From Parasedimentitalea denitrificans (lineage in GTDB: Bacteria; Pseudomonadota; Alphaproteobacteria; Rhodobacterales; Rhodobacteraceae), in NCBI RefSeq assembly GCF_011813015.1, contig NZ_QHLQ01000003.1:203501-267500 (forward strand): DNA of 64,000 nt. Reading direction: 5' to 3'. The translations under genes and the position numbers were made by a program. Position 1 is the first letter of the stretch. Each line of letters begins with the position of its first letter. This document shows positions 18,883-28,358 of the stretch, piece after piece. The notes beneath the pieces are model-generated. The model did no database searches and was not told the origin of the DNA. It worked only from the letters and a program-made list of their open reading frames with translations.

Positions 18883-21144
18883 ATGAGCCGTATACCTTCT
18901 AAGGCAGAAATCCTCGACTGGATCTCAGCTAACCCGACCCTCACCTCGAAACGCGACATTGCCAAGGCCTTTGGTATCAAAGGATCTGACCGCATTGATC
19001 TGAAGCGCCTGCTGAAAGAGCTGGAGGCCGAGGGCCACCTGCAAAAGCGCAAGAAGAGCTATGGCGATCCGGATCGGTTGCCGCCGGTATCTGTACTGCT
19101 AGTCAAAGCGCCGGACGACAACGGTGATCTGTTCGCGCAGCCGCTAGAGTGGCACGGTGAAGGCGTCGAACCCATTGTGCTGGTGCTACCACGTGCCAGC
19201 GATCCAGCGCTGGGACAGGGCGACCGTATTCTAGCCCGCCTGACCGTGGTGCACGAGGATGACCATAATTATGAGGCCCGGCTGATCCGCCGCATCGGCA
19301 CCAACCCAAAACGGTTGCTGGGTATCTTTCGCAAACGGTCTGAAGGTGGCCGCATCGTTCCCATCGACAAGTCAGCCGCATCTGAGTGGATGGTCGCCGA
19401 GGACGCTACCCACGGTGCGCGTGATGGCGAGCTGGTTGAGGCCGAGCAGGCAGGCCCCAAGGGCCGTATGGGTCTGCCCCGCGCCCGTATCGTTGAACGC
19501 TTGGGCGATCCATCCGCTCCCAAGGCGGTGTCTTTGATCGCTATTCATCAGCACGGCATTCCTGACAGTTTCCCCGATGCTGCGGTTGAGGAGGCCGACA
19601 AGGCCAAACCTATGGAGCTGAAGGGGCGAACAGATCTGCGTGACATGCCGCTGATCACCATCGACCCGTCAGATGCACGCGACCACGACGACGCCTGCTA
19701 TGCCCATGCCGATGACGACCCCAAGAACCCCGGTGGCCATGTAGTTTGGGTCGCAATCGCAGATGTTGCCGCATACGTGCGCCCCGGCACCGCGCTGGAC
19801 CGCGAGGCCCGCAAGCGCGGTAACTCTAGCTATTTCCCTGACCGCGTTGTGCCGATGCTACCCGACAGGCTTTCGGGCGACCTGTGTTCGCTGCACGAAG
19901 GCGTACCGCGCCCGTGTATCGCTGTGCGTATGCAGTTGGATGCCGAGGGCAACAAGATCGGGCACCGCTTTGAACGCGCCCTGATGCGGTCCGCCGCCTC
20001 GCTGCACTATGCCGAAGTCCAAGACGCAATGGATGGCGCACCGAATGATCGCACCGGGCCGTTGCTCGACGATGTGATCAAGCCGCTGTACGCTGCCTAC
20101 GGCGCCCTCAAAACCGCCCGTGCCGCCCGGCAACCGTTGGAACTGGACCTGCCCGAGCGGAGGATCATTCTGGACGACAACGGCACGGTCCGTTCTGTCA
20201 ATTTCCGGGAACGTCTGGACGCGCATCGCCTGATCGAAGAATTCATGGTGCTGGCCAATGTCGCCGCTGCTGAAACGCTGATCGCCAAACGCGCGCCGCA
20301 ATTGTTCCGTGTTCACGAGGAACCGTCGCCGGAGAAGCTGGATTCGCTGCGCGAAACCGCATCTGCCGCCGGGCTGACACTGGCCAAGGGTCAGGTGCTG
20401 CAGACCCGGCATCTGAATGCCCTGTTGAATGCAGCCGCTGGCACCGACGAGGCCGAGCTGATCAACATCTCGACCCTGCGTTCGATGACGCAGGCCTATT
20501 ATGGCATCGAGAATTTTGGCCACTTTGGTCTGGCGCTTCGCAACTACGCCCACTTTACCTCGCCGATCCGCCGGTATGCCGACCTGATCGTGCACCGGGC
20601 GCTGGTTACATCGCACGGCTGGGGCAAGGACGGGCTGGACCCGGCCGAGATCGAAAAGCTGGAACAAACCGCCACCCATATTTCCGACACCGAGCGTCGG
20701 TCGATGATGGCCGAACGGGACACCACGGATCGCTATCTTGCGGCATTTCTGTCAGAACGAGTCGGCAATGAATTTACCGGCCGTATCAACGGCATCGCTC
20801 GTTTTGGTGCCTTTGTGAAACTGGATGAAACTGGCGCTGACGGGTTGGTCCCTGTCCGGTCTCTTGGGCGAGAATTCTTTCACTTTGACGGTGAAGCCGG
20901 AACTCTGATGGGGTCGGACACAGGGTTGATCATTGCGATTGGCCAGCAGGTCACTGTGCGCCTGACCGAGGCGACACCGGTAACCGGCGGGTTACAGCTG
21001 GAACTGCTGACAATTGATGACAAGCCCCTGCCCCGTGGCGGTAGCCGCAGCCCGGCGGGTCGCTCTGGTGGGAAGCGAAAGCAGGCCAAGGCCAAGCGCA
21101 AATCTGACAAGATCAAGCGCAAGGTTGTTCGCAAAAAGCGCTAA
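18883..21144 (+). CDS. rnr: ribonuclease R
   Basis: 753 residues. A processive 3'-5' exoribonuclease of the RNB family that degrades structured RNA. An N-terminal helix-turn-helix (about 1-50) and cold-shock-like domains (about 55-240) precede the RNB domain, whose magnesium-binding TIDPSDARDHDDACYA motif is at about residues 257-272. An S1 domain (about 635-720) follows, and the protein ends in a Lys/Arg-rich tail (from about 725) typical of RNase R rather than RNase II. Stand-alone gene 31 bases after the DUF2064 gene. Confidence 0.97.
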   Translation: MSRIPSKAEILDWISANPTLTSKRDIAKAFGIKGSDRIDLKRLLKELEAEGHLQKRKKSYGDPDRLPPVSVLLVKAPDDNGDLFAQPLEWHGEGVEPIVLVLPRASDPALGQGDRILARLTVVHEDDHNYEARLIRRIGTNPKRLLGIFRKRSEGGRIVPIDKSAASEWMVAEDATHGARDGELVEAEQAGPKGRMGLPRARIVERLGDPSAPKAVSLIAIHQHGIPDSFPDAAVEEADKAKPMELKGRTDLRDMPLITIDPSDARDHDDACYAHADDDPKNPGGHVVWVAIADVAAYVRPGTALDREARKRGNSSYFPDRVVPMLPDRLSGDLCSLHEGVPRPCIAVRMQLDAEGNKIGHRFERALMRSAASLHYAEVQDAMDGAPNDRTGPLLDDVIKPLYAAYGALKTARAARQPLELDLPERRIILDDNGTVRSVNFRERLDAHRLIEEFMVLANVAAAETLIAKRAPQLFRVHEEPSPEKLDSLRETASAAGLTLAKGQVLQTRHLNALLNAAAGTDEAELINISTLRSMTQAYYGIENFGHFGLALRNYAHFTSPIRRYADLIVHRALVTSHGWGKDGLDPAEIEKLEQTATHISDTERRSMMAERDTTDRYLAAFLSERVGNEFTGRINGIARFGAFVKLDETGADGLVPVRSLGREFFHFDGEAGTLMGSDTGLIIAIGQQVTVRLTEATPVTGGLQLELLTIDDKPLPRGGSRSPAGRSGGKRKQAKAKRKSDKIKRKVVRKKR

Positions 21145-21150
21145 TGGCGT

Positions 21151-21176
21151 AGGGTGCGGGCAAGCGCACGCACCCT
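21151..21176 (+). terminator. weak hairpin after rnr
   Basis: Arms AGGGTGCG (21151-21158) and CGCACCCT (21169-21176), followed by TACTTAC rather than a clean T-run. It sits between the rnr stop and the convergent DUF1801 gene. Confidence 0.45.
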
Positions 21177-21179
21177 TAC

Positions 21180-21596
21180 TTACCCAGCAATCGCCTCGCG
21201 GATGTGATAGGTCAGCGCCCGTTTGATCAGCCATCCGTGACGTATGGGCTCAACCTCGTCAGGGTGATCAAATAACACCGCCCGCGTACCTTCGACGCGA
21301 TCCCAAGCCGGAAATGTCATTAGATACTCGGGGATCAGGCGGCTTTGGCAATGAACGAACATCGCAAACTTCGCCCCTTTGGGCACACCCAACCGCAAGG
21401 TTGATCCGCTTTTACTGTCGGATGTCAAATATGCGGGCTGCCCCCAGCGCAAGGCCTCCTCTACCCGGCCAACGGCAGGATTTTCGGCAGCAGTGTCAAA
21501 GATCAATTCCCGAAGGGTCAGAAGCCCAAGCCGGGCGTCTACATCCTTGAGGTCAAAGGCTTCCTCGATCTTTGCGCTGGAGAAGGAATACTTCAT
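21180..21596 (-). CDS. DUF1801 domain-containing protein
   Basis: 138 residues, the usual size for the YdhG/DUF1801 fold. The segment VEEALRWGQPAYLTSDSKSG followed by LRLGVPKGAKFAMFVHCQSR is typical. The family has structures but no firm biochemical role. It overlaps the upstream glutathione-transferase gene by four bases (ATGA), so the two are co-translated. Confidence 0.8.
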   Translation of the reverse strand: MKYSFSSAKIEEAFDLKDVDARLGLLTLRELIFDTAAENPAVGRVEEALRWGQPAYLTSDSKSGSTLRLGVPKGAKFAMFVHCQSRLIPEYLMTFPAWDRVEGTRAVLFDHPDEVEPIRHGWLIKRALTYHIREAIAG

Positions 21597-22294
21597 GACA
21601 GGGGAACGGCCTCTTTGAATACCCGATCAATATAGCCACTTAGCACCGGATCGTCACTAATGCGTCTTACCAGATTGGTTTTCACCATGGTCGAGCGCAT
21701 CGCCTGCAACATAGAGGCAACGCTAAAGTCCGCACTGGTGATCTGTGCCCCCATCAAAAAGGGGCTATCCTTCAGCAAATCCGTCACCGCCTGTAGATCC
21801 TGCTCCAACCGGCCCGTGCGTTCACTGTCGTTGAAACGCCCCGTACCCTGAAAATCCAGACCAGAGCGAACTGATTTCCGGATGGATCCTGTAACGGGGC
21901 GGCGGATCAAGGCGGGAATTGATCCGAAATAGTTGTCACGAATAGTCGGCCAGACCTCCTCGTTCACCCAACGATCCCGCACCACATGGAAATACAGCGT
22001 ATCCTCGGCCATACGGATCAGTGCCTGTGCGTGGGCCTTGTCACGCGATGAAAGACCGGGGTCAAAATCCGTTCCATTCGCTTCAAGGTGGCGGCGAATG
22101 TTGTCACTGTCTGGCACTAGTCCACCGGGTGTGCGCAGCACCGGTAATTTGCGATGGGGCATTTTGCGTGGATCGTTCAGATCTTCGCGCTGAAACGCCT
22201 GACCGGCGTATGTCAGCAACAACCCCGCTTTGACGCAGAAAGGGCTAAGGCTGAATACATCGCCGTGACGAGGATAAGTAAGCAAGGTCAACAT
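21593..22294 (-). CDS. glutathione S-transferase family protein
   Basis: 233 residues. An N-terminal thioredoxin-like domain (about 1-75; FSLSPFCVKAGLLLTYAGQAF, then KLPVLRTPGGLVPDSDNI with the cis-Pro) is followed by an all-helical C-terminal domain (about 85-225). The SPFC segment holds a Ser/Cys pair at the glutathione site, as in the bacterial and metaxin-like branches. Likely a cytoplasmic detoxification or thiol-transfer enzyme. Divergent from the WYL regulator, across a strong inverted repeat. Confidence 0.85.
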   Translation of the reverse strand: MLTLLTYPRHGDVFSLSPFCVKAGLLLTYAGQAFQREDLNDPRKMPHRKLPVLRTPGGLVPDSDNIRRHLEANGTDFDPGLSSRDKAHAQALIRMAEDTLYFHVVRDRWVNEEVWPTIRDNYFGSIPALIRRPVTGSIRKSVRSGLDFQGTGRFNDSERTGRLEQDLQAVTDLLKDSPFLMGAQITSADFSVASMLQAMRSTMVKTNLVRRISDDPVLSGYIDRVFKEAVPLS

Positions 22295-22335
22295 CTGTCA
22301 TATCCTGTGTTTGAAACTTGACTCCTTGTAGTCCG

Positions 22336-22364
22336 CCCCTAATGACAATTTTTGTCATTAGGGG
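22336..22364. promoter_or_regulatory. 13-bp inverted repeat, probable operator of the WYL regulator
   Basis: Perfect arms CCCCTAATGACAA (22336-22348) and TTGTCATTAGGGG (22352-22364) around TTT. The core TGACA-N5-TGTCA is of the kind bound by dimeric winged-helix repressors. It is centred in the 85-base divergent gap between the GST operon and the regulator gene, 15 bases before the latter's start. No T-tract follows, so it is not a terminator. Confidence 0.72.
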
Positions 22365-22379
22365 TAGATACGGTGAGAT

Positions 22380-23126
22380 ATGTCTAGAACGCTTCGCCTA
22401 TTTCAATTGATGCAAGCCCTGCGCCAGGGCCCCGGCCCAAAGACCGCAGCAGGTTTGGGAGAGGAACTTGGCGTGTCGGGGCGTAGCATTCACCGCGACA
22501 TTGCCACATTGCGGGAAATGGGGGCGATCATTGACGGTGAAGCTGGATATGGGTTTACCCTCATCGAAGACAACGCCCTGCCACCCATGGGGTTTCAGGA
22601 TACCGAGCTAGAGGCACTGGTTCTGGGGCTACGCGAAGTGCAACAGATTGGCGATCCCGATCTGGCGGATGCAGCAGGTGAGGCGCTGCGTAAATTACAG
22701 GGCCGATTGCCCCCCCGCCAATCGCACCGGCTGCGCCACGCCGTTCTGGCCGCCCATCGGTTCAAACGACCGGAGCCGCCCAGCATTCAGGTTGCTGACC
22801 TGAGAGAGGCTACTTGGGATGAGATGGAAGTGTCGTTCGGCTATACCGACGCCAAGGGGGCGACGACGACTCGGCAGGTCAAACCACTGGGATTGGTTTA
22901 CTTTGACCTCTCAACCGTGCTGATCGCCTGGTGCCTGCTTCGACAGGACGTGCGGATCTTTCGCCTGGACCGTATGTCAGAGCTTCAGGTTACTAAACAA
23001 AGCTTCCGGCCTCATCGTGTAGCAATGCTGCGCGACGCTTTGGTTAAAATTCGGGCCCAGAGAGAGGATAAACCGTACGGGGCTTACCCACATGAAACGG
23101 CGGAACCCCGCGAGCCAAATGACTGA
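22380..23126 (+). CDS. YafY-type HTH/WYL transcriptional regulator
   Basis: 248 residues. The N-terminal HTH_11 domain (about 1-60: LGVSGRSIHRDIATLREMGA) is followed by a linker and a WYL domain (about 140-210: FGYTDAKG, then QVKPLGLVYFDLSTVLIAWCLLRQDVR), with RIFRL corresponding to the WYL-domain core. Such regulators sense small ligands or nucleic acids. The divergent GST-DUF1801 pair and the 22336-22364 inverted repeat suggest it controls them and itself. Confidence 0.87.
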   Translation: MSRTLRLFQLMQALRQGPGPKTAAGLGEELGVSGRSIHRDIATLREMGAIIDGEAGYGFTLIEDNALPPMGFQDTELEALVLGLREVQQIGDPDLADAAGEALRKLQGRLPPRQSHRLRHAVLAAHRFKRPEPPSIQVADLREATWDEMEVSFGYTDAKGATTTRQVKPLGLVYFDLSTVLIAWCLLRQDVRIFRLDRMSELQVTKQSFRPHRVAMLRDALVKIRAQREDKPYGAYPHETAEPREPND

Positions 23127-23190
23127 GCACTTTTGCCATCGCTCCTAACCGGGTACATTGGTTTCGAGCAGAATAAAAATGAGGTGCAGA

Positions 23191-24516
23191 ATGCGCGTTT
23201 TGGTTTTGGCCAGTGTTATGGCTTGTCTGGTGGCGACCCAGTCCGTTGCCGCCCCGGCGATGTCTTTGCGACCAGAAGGTCGGCCTGACGGAGTGGCTAC
23301 TGATTCCGGCAATTATCAAACAGCTGCTGTGACCGCATTACGCCCTACCGCAAGACCTGTTGTCGCAACGGCCATTGCTCCACAAACTGTGGCAGCAAAC
23401 CGGGACTTTCAGAATTGGATCAAAGGATTTCGAAAGCGTGCGGTGGCACAAGGAATTACCCACCGAACCCTAGACCGTGCCTTTCGATCAGTAACCTACG
23501 ACCCCGAGGTTATTCGTCGTGACCGAAACCAATCAGAGTTTACCAAGTCGATTTGGGACTATCTTGATACCGCCGTTTCCGACAAGCGGATCAAGAATGG
23601 CAAGAAAGCCCTGCGTGCCCAGCGTCGTCGTTTGCAGCAGATTGAGGCAACCTATGGCGTCGACAAAGAGGTGGTTGTGGCTGTCTGGGGCATGGAGAGT
23701 TCATACGGGACCTACCGTGGAGACATGGATGTCATACGATCGCTTTCGACCCTGGCGTTTGACGGTCGGCGCGGTCGTTTTTTTGAAAGCCAGTTGATTG
23801 CCGCCCTGAAGATCTTGCAAGCTGGAGATGTCCCACCTCGCAAAATGACCGGAAGCTGGGCCGGTGCGATGGGGCACACTCAGTTCATCCCGACATCATA
23901 TCTGGCATATGCGGTGGATTTCACCGGTGACGGAAAACGCGACATCTGGTCCGACAACCCCAGCGATGCCTTGGCCTCCACCGCGGCCTATCTGGCACGG
24001 TTTGGCTGGGTCAAAGGACAGCCCTGGGGTGTTGAAGTGAAGCTGCCACGCGGTTTCAACTATGGGTTGGCCAGTCGGAAGATCAAGAAGAGCCCGGCGC
24101 AATGGTCCGCGCTGGGAGTTAAGGGTATCAACGGACGGCCCGTGCCCAATTACGGGTCCGGCTCAATTTTACTGCCTGCGGGCGGAAATGGCGCCGCCTT
24201 TATGGTTTTCAAGAATTTTCAGGTGATTGAACGTTATAACGCCGCTGATGCCTATGTGATTGGCGTGGGGCACCTGAGCGACAGGATCAAAGGCGGGAAG
24301 CCGATCCAGCACCCATGGCCACGTAACGACCGGGACCTTAGTTTTGCCGAACGCCAGGAGCTGCAGAAACGGCTGACGCAACAAGGATTTAACACGCAAG
24401 GTGTGGATGGGAGAGTTGGCCCCAATACAATCGCGGCGGTTCGTGCCTATCAAGTTGCAAATGGTTTGGTCCCGGATGGGCATCCCTCGCTTAGTCTGTT
24501 GAAGAAATTGCGATAG
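23191..24516 (+). CDS. lytic murein transglycosylase, MltB/SLT_2 type with PG-binding domain
   Basis: 441 residues from the ATG at 23191 (GAGG six bases upstream; upstream ATGs at 23158 and 23179 lack this). A signal peptide (about 1-21, ending SVAA) exports it to the periplasm. The catalytic SLT_2 domain (about 70-365) carries the glutamate at residue 169 in VWGMESSYG, plus GAMGHTQFIPTSY. A C-terminal peptidoglycan_binding_1 domain (about 380-440) contains GVDGRVGPNTIAAVRAYQ. It cleaves glycan strands to 1,6-anhydromuropeptides. Stand-alone gene with a terminator at 24582. Confidence 0.92.
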   Translation: MRVLVLASVMACLVATQSVAAPAMSLRPEGRPDGVATDSGNYQTAAVTALRPTARPVVATAIAPQTVAANRDFQNWIKGFRKRAVAQGITHRTLDRAFRSVTYDPEVIRRDRNQSEFTKSIWDYLDTAVSDKRIKNGKKALRAQRRRLQQIEATYGVDKEVVVAVWGMESSYGTYRGDMDVIRSLSTLAFDGRRGRFFESQLIAALKILQAGDVPPRKMTGSWAGAMGHTQFIPTSYLAYAVDFTGDGKRDIWSDNPSDALASTAAYLARFGWVKGQPWGVEVKLPRGFNYGLASRKIKKSPAQWSALGVKGINGRPVPNYGSGSILLPAGGNGAAFMVFKNFQVIERYNAADAYVIGVGHLSDRIKGGKPIQHPWPRNDRDLSFAERQELQKRLTQQGFNTQGVDGRVGPNTIAAVRAYQVANGLVPDGHPSLSLLKKLR

Positions 24517-24581
24517 CAGGAAGGGGGCCAGCTATTTGATTGGCTTGGCAAAGCAGCGCGGTTTTGCGTCACTCAATTGAA

Positions 24582-24611
24582 AAGGCCCCCGCGCTTGCAG
24601 GGGCCTTTTTT
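24582..24611. terminator. bidirectional Rho-independent terminator
   Basis: Arms AAGGCCCC (24582-24589) and GGGGCCTT (24600-24607) run into TTTTTT on the plus strand and AAA on the other. It ends both the transglycosylase gene and the leftward ABC-transporter operon. Confidence 0.88.
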
Positions 24612-24630
24612 AGTCTTGATGATTTCGTTC

Positions 24631-25806
24631 TTAGCTTGGCGACATGCCGCGCAGGCGTTCTGAACGACGCCGCAGCAATTCAAGCGTAGCCAGCAGTGCA
24701 ATCGAAATCGCCACCAAGATTGTTGCCACTGCCAGGATGGTTGGCGAGATTTGCTCGCGCAGGCCAATGAACATCTGCCATGGCAGTGTTTTCTGCCCAG
24801 CTGACCCAACAAACAGCACCACAACCACTTCGTCAAACGAGGTGATGAAGGCAAACAGACCACCCGAAATCACACCCGGCAGAATCAGTGGCATCTGAAT
24901 TCTGAAGAATGTGGTGACAGGATCTGCGCCCATATTCGCAGCGGCGCGTGTCAGCGAGCGGTCAAAGCCCACAAGCGTGGCTGTCACAGTGATGATCACA
25001 AACGGAATACCCAGCACAGCGTGAGCCAGAACCACCCCAAAGTAAGTTCCCTGCAGACCTAGACGGCTGTAGAAGAAGTACATGCCAGCAGCTGAAATGA
25101 TCAGCGGCACAATCATCGGCGAGATCAGGATCGCCATGATAGCCCGACGGAACGGAACATGTGGTTGGCTGAGGCCGATCGCGGCAAGTGTACCAAAGCT
25201 TACTGACAGCAGTGTTGCCATCGGCGCAATCCGAACCGAATTCCACAGCGCGTTTTGCCAATCCTGGTTGCTGAAAAAGTCGCGATAGTGCTTGAGCGAA
25301 TACCCTTCGGGATCAAACCGCAGCATCTCAGGCGTGAACGTAAAGAAGTCCTGCGAGTTGAAACTTAGCGGCATAACCACAAGGATCGGAGTGATCAGGA
25401 ACACAAAGATCGCACCGCAGATCACACGGAAAGTGAAGTGCCACAAGACCTGGCCAGATGTCAGGTAAGGAGCCAGACGGGAACGGTACCGTGAGGTGGC
25501 GAGCCAGAAGATAAACCAGCCAGCGAACCAGCCGAACAGACCGCCAACAACAGCTGCTGGCAATCCGGCAAGGACAAAGCCAATCACGATAAAGACAGCA
25601 AGAAGTGCCCACCGGATCGGTTTTTCCTTGTCCGTCATGCTGGTGAAGACAAACCCAAGAACGGCCAGCAACGCTGCACCGATCACGATCCCCATAAGGC
25701 CCGAGCCCTGTGAGGTACCGACGAATAGCCCAAAAAAGGCCCCGGATGCAGCGGCGACCGCTGCTACAAAACCGGGTGTTTGATTTTCTACAGGTGTAAG
25801 AGCCAT
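24631..25806 (-). CDS. polyamine-type ABC transporter permease (PotC-like)
   Basis: 391 residues, about 120 longer than E. coli PotC because of an extra N-terminal membrane region (residues 1-115, several hydrophobic helices) before the binding-protein-dependent permease domain (about 125-385). The EAA loop is TRAAANMGADPVTTFFRIQMPL. Inner-membrane component of importer 1. Gene order on this strand is ATPase, binding protein, permease B, permease C, with five bases between the permeases. Confidence 0.85.
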   Translation of the reverse strand: MALTPVENQTPGFVAAVAAASGAFFGLFVGTSQGSGLMGIVIGAALLAVLGFVFTSMTDKEKPIRWALLAVFIVIGFVLAGLPAAVVGGLFGWFAGWFIFWLATSRYRSRLAPYLTSGQVLWHFTFRVICGAIFVFLITPILVVMPLSFNSQDFFTFTPEMLRFDPEGYSLKHYRDFFSNQDWQNALWNSVRIAPMATLLSVSFGTLAAIGLSQPHVPFRRAIMAILISPMIVPLIISAAGMYFFYSRLGLQGTYFGVVLAHAVLGIPFVIITVTATLVGFDRSLTRAAANMGADPVTTFFRIQMPLILPGVISGGLFAFITSFDEVVVVLFVGSAGQKTLPWQMFIGLREQISPTILAVATILVAISIALLATLELLRRRSERLRGMSPS

Positions 25807-25811
25807 CTGTT

Positions 25812-27083
25812 TTATCCCAGCTTCACGTTGTCGATGCCCACAATCTTGTCATAGGCCCAGTACAGGACCAGCACGACCGCCAGCAGAATCGCGCCAAGCG
25901 CAGCTGCCAGACCCCAGTTGAGCGAGGACGAGATGTGGAAAGCAATCCGGTTGGAGATGAAGACACCTTTGGTGCCGCCGACCAGTTCCGGGGTGATGTA
26001 GTAACCGATTGACAGGATGAACACGAGAATCGAACCCGCGCCAATACCCGGTACAGACTGCGGGAAATAGACCCGCCAGAACGCTGTCCAGTTGGTGGCG
26101 CCAAGTGATTTTGCCGCCCGTAGGTAAGTTGGCTGGATCGTCTGCATCACCGAGTACATCGGAAGGATCATGAACGGCAGTAGAATGTGTGTCATGGCCA
26201 CGATGGTACCAAACTGGTTGTTGATCATAACGAGGCGGGACTCATCTGCTACCAGCCCCAGCCAAACAAGGGTTTCATTGATGACCCCCTGCTGCTGCAG
26301 CATGACTTTCCATGCGGATGTCCGTACCAGCAGCGATGTCCAGAAAGGCAAAAGCACCAGGATCATCAGCATATTCGCGCTACGAGCTGGCAGGTTGGCC
26401 AGGATCCAAGCAACTGGATAAGCCAGAATAATACAGCTGATGGTGATGACCATCGACATGAACATCGTACGCTTGAAGAGAACCCAATAGATCTGCTCAT
26501 CCTCGGGACGCCATTCAGCACCCTCGGCACCTTTTTGTAGGTCTGCCGCGTTCAGGAAGTAGCCATTGGTAAAGTTCGGCGAATAGGTTTGAATGGTTCG
26601 CCAAGCATCGGGATCACCCCAACCCTCATGAATCGCGATGAACTGCTCTTTGAACGGGCCTCCGTTTTCGACATCCCACTTTTTGACCTTGCGGCCAGCC
26701 TTGCGGAACATCGAGGAAATCCCCGGTTTCTCGTAGTTTAGACGCGACCCAACGCGGGTGTGTAGCTTTGCTGCGGCAGCGATTTTGAGATCTTCTGCCA
26801 ATGCTGCGTAAACCGCCTCATCCGGCGCTTCGCCGCTATTCGCGTCCCATTCTCTTAATGCCACAACAGTACGCGGCAACGTGTCTGAGACAATCTGGTT
26901 CTCTACCGATCGGAACAACATGTCACCGATAGGGAGAATAAATGTAATCAAAACAAATAGAAGCAGTGGCGCAACTAGCATCAAAGCTCGGATTTTTTGC
27001 ATCCGAAGAGCACGGGCCAAGCTGCGCTTTAGCGGTGTGCCATCAGCCGCCAGCACCGGGCCGGACTGGGTTGTATCGCTCAT
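25812..27083 (-). CDS. polyamine-type ABC transporter permease (PotB-like)
   Basis: 423 residues from the ATG at 27083; a longer frame to 27131 exists. A first membrane helix (about 30-55) is followed by an unusually long periplasmic loop (about 60-185) and then the permease domain with the EAA motif YLRAAKSLGATNWTAFWRVYFP. Family members usually have about 285-300 residues, so the loop is an insertion that may touch the binding protein. Partner of the 24631 permease. Confidence 0.85.
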   Translation of the reverse strand: MSDTTQSGPVLAADGTPLKRSLARALRMQKIRALMLVAPLLLFVLITFILPIGDMLFRSVENQIVSDTLPRTVVALREWDANSGEAPDEAVYAALAEDLKIAAAAKLHTRVGSRLNYEKPGISSMFRKAGRKVKKWDVENGGPFKEQFIAIHEGWGDPDAWRTIQTYSPNFTNGYFLNAADLQKGAEGAEWRPEDEQIYWVLFKRTMFMSMVITISCIILAYPVAWILANLPARSANMLMILVLLPFWTSLLVRTSAWKVMLQQQGVINETLVWLGLVADESRLVMINNQFGTIVAMTHILLPFMILPMYSVMQTIQPTYLRAAKSLGATNWTAFWRVYFPQSVPGIGAGSILVFILSIGYYITPELVGGTKGVFISNRIAFHISSSLNWGLAAALGAILLAVVLVLYWAYDKIVGIDNVKLG

Positions 27084-27172
27084 GTCTGGAGTCCCCGTCG
27101 GGTGTTTTTTGGTGGAGTCAGGGCCTGCCACAAGGAGAGCAGGCCCTGACCCAATATCAGCTTAAGCCAGAA

Positions 27173-28276
27173 TTACTTGGCCAACCACGCCTGGAATTTT
27201 GCATCCAGATCGTCACGGTTATCTGCCCACCATTCGTAGTCATAGGTGTGGACGTTGGTTGCGTTTGCTGGATCTGTTGGCATGTGTGGGGCCATTTCAA
27301 TGCCCAGTTCCGCGTGCTTACCAACCAATGGAGCCGAAGAGGCCCGAGCAGGACCGTACGAGATGTACTTGGCCTGGTCAGCCAGACGCTGAGTGTCTGT
27401 TGCAAAGTTCAGATAGTCCAGAGCACGGGCTTTGCGCTCGGGGCTCAGGCCTGCTGGAATGATCCAACCGTCCAGATCGAACGACTGCATGTCCCACAGC
27501 ATACCAATAGGCTGGTTCTGCTCAGCAATTGCCGAGAACAGGCGACCGTTAAAGGTCGAACCCATGACAACTTCGCCGTCAGCCAGCAGCTGTGGGGTTT
27601 CTGCGCCAGCAGTCCACCAGACAACCTGGTCCTTGATAGTGTCAAGCTTGGCCAGACCTTGTGCAACACCTTCGGCGGTACCCAGAACATCATAGATGTC
27701 TTCTTTGGCTACACCGTCGCAGTACAGAGCCCACTCCATGTTGTCGATAGGGCGCTTTTGCAGCGAACGTTTGCCGGGATATGCTTCGAGGTCGAAGATG
27801 TCACAAACAGAAGTTGGTGCTGTGTCACCAACCAAGTCGGTACGGTAACCGAATGTGGTCGAGTACACGATCTGAGGTACAAAGCACTCGGACACGATCA
27901 GATTGCCGAAATCTTCGGAAGCTGAAGTTCCATCAGGTGCAGCGGCCAGAACGGCGTCGTGGTCGATTTCTTCGGCCAGACCTTCGTCGCAAAGACGCAT
28001 TGCGTCAGATGCAACCACGTCAACAACGTCCCAAGTTACGTTGCCCGCTTCGTTCATCGCACGAATTTTGGCAACAGCTTCAGCCGAGCTTTCGTCGTTG
28101 ATGATTTTAACGCCAGTTTTGGCAGTATAGGGGTCGTGGTACGCGTTTTTCTGTGATGCAGAATAAGAACCACCCCATGACACGATGGTCATTTCGTTGG
28201 CCATATCTTGGGCCATCGCCATAGGTGCGCACATTGCTGTTGTGGCTACCAGAGCAGACAGTTTGGTGAGTTTCAT
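27173..28276 (-). CDS. polyamine-type ABC transporter substrate-binding protein
   Basis: 367 residues. The signal peptide is residues 1-22 (SALVATTAMCAPMAMAQ). The mature protein begins with TIVSWGGSYSASQ, the PotD/PotF-superfamily start, and includes WDVVDV and DNMEWALYCDG segments in the ligand cleft region. Periplasmic receptor of importer 1. Polyamines, agmatine or related amines are likely ligands, but the pocket residues are not diagnostic by eye. A hairpin lies upstream, between it and the ATPase gene. Confidence 0.85.
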   Translation of the reverse strand: MKLTKLSALVATTAMCAPMAMAQDMANEMTIVSWGGSYSASQKNAYHDPYTAKTGVKIINDESSAEAVAKIRAMNEAGNVTWDVVDVVASDAMRLCDEGLAEEIDHDAVLAAAPDGTSASEDFGNLIVSECFVPQIVYSTTFGYRTDLVGDTAPTSVCDIFDLEAYPGKRSLQKRPIDNMEWALYCDGVAKEDIYDVLGTAEGVAQGLAKLDTIKDQVVWWTAGAETPQLLADGEVVMGSTFNGRLFSAIAEQNQPIGMLWDMQSFDLDGWIIPAGLSPERKARALDYLNFATDTQRLADQAKYISYGPARASSAPLVGKHAELGIEMAPHMPTDPANATNVHTYDYEWWADNRDDLDAKFQAWLAK

Positions 28277-28316
28277 AAGTACTCTCTCCTTGTTGGATTT
28301 ATTCGTTCTTTCAATG

Positions 28317-28340
28317 CCCCCGGTCTTTGAGCGCCGGGGG
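28317..28340. terminator. intercistronic hairpin between ATPase and binding-protein genes
   Basis: Arms CCCCCGG (28317-28323) and CCGGGGG (28334-28340) without a T-tract. Inside the operon such a hairpin can act as a 3' stabiliser or partial terminator, giving binding protein and ATPase different levels. Confidence 0.55.
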
Positions 28341-28358
28341 TTCTAGCCAGGTATTGAA

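Noticed and set aside
23191..23260. Lipobox in the MltB-like transglycosylase (VMAC)
   Set aside because: Met at the -2 position is atypical, and a normal signal peptidase I site follows (SVAA). A soluble periplasmic form is more likely.
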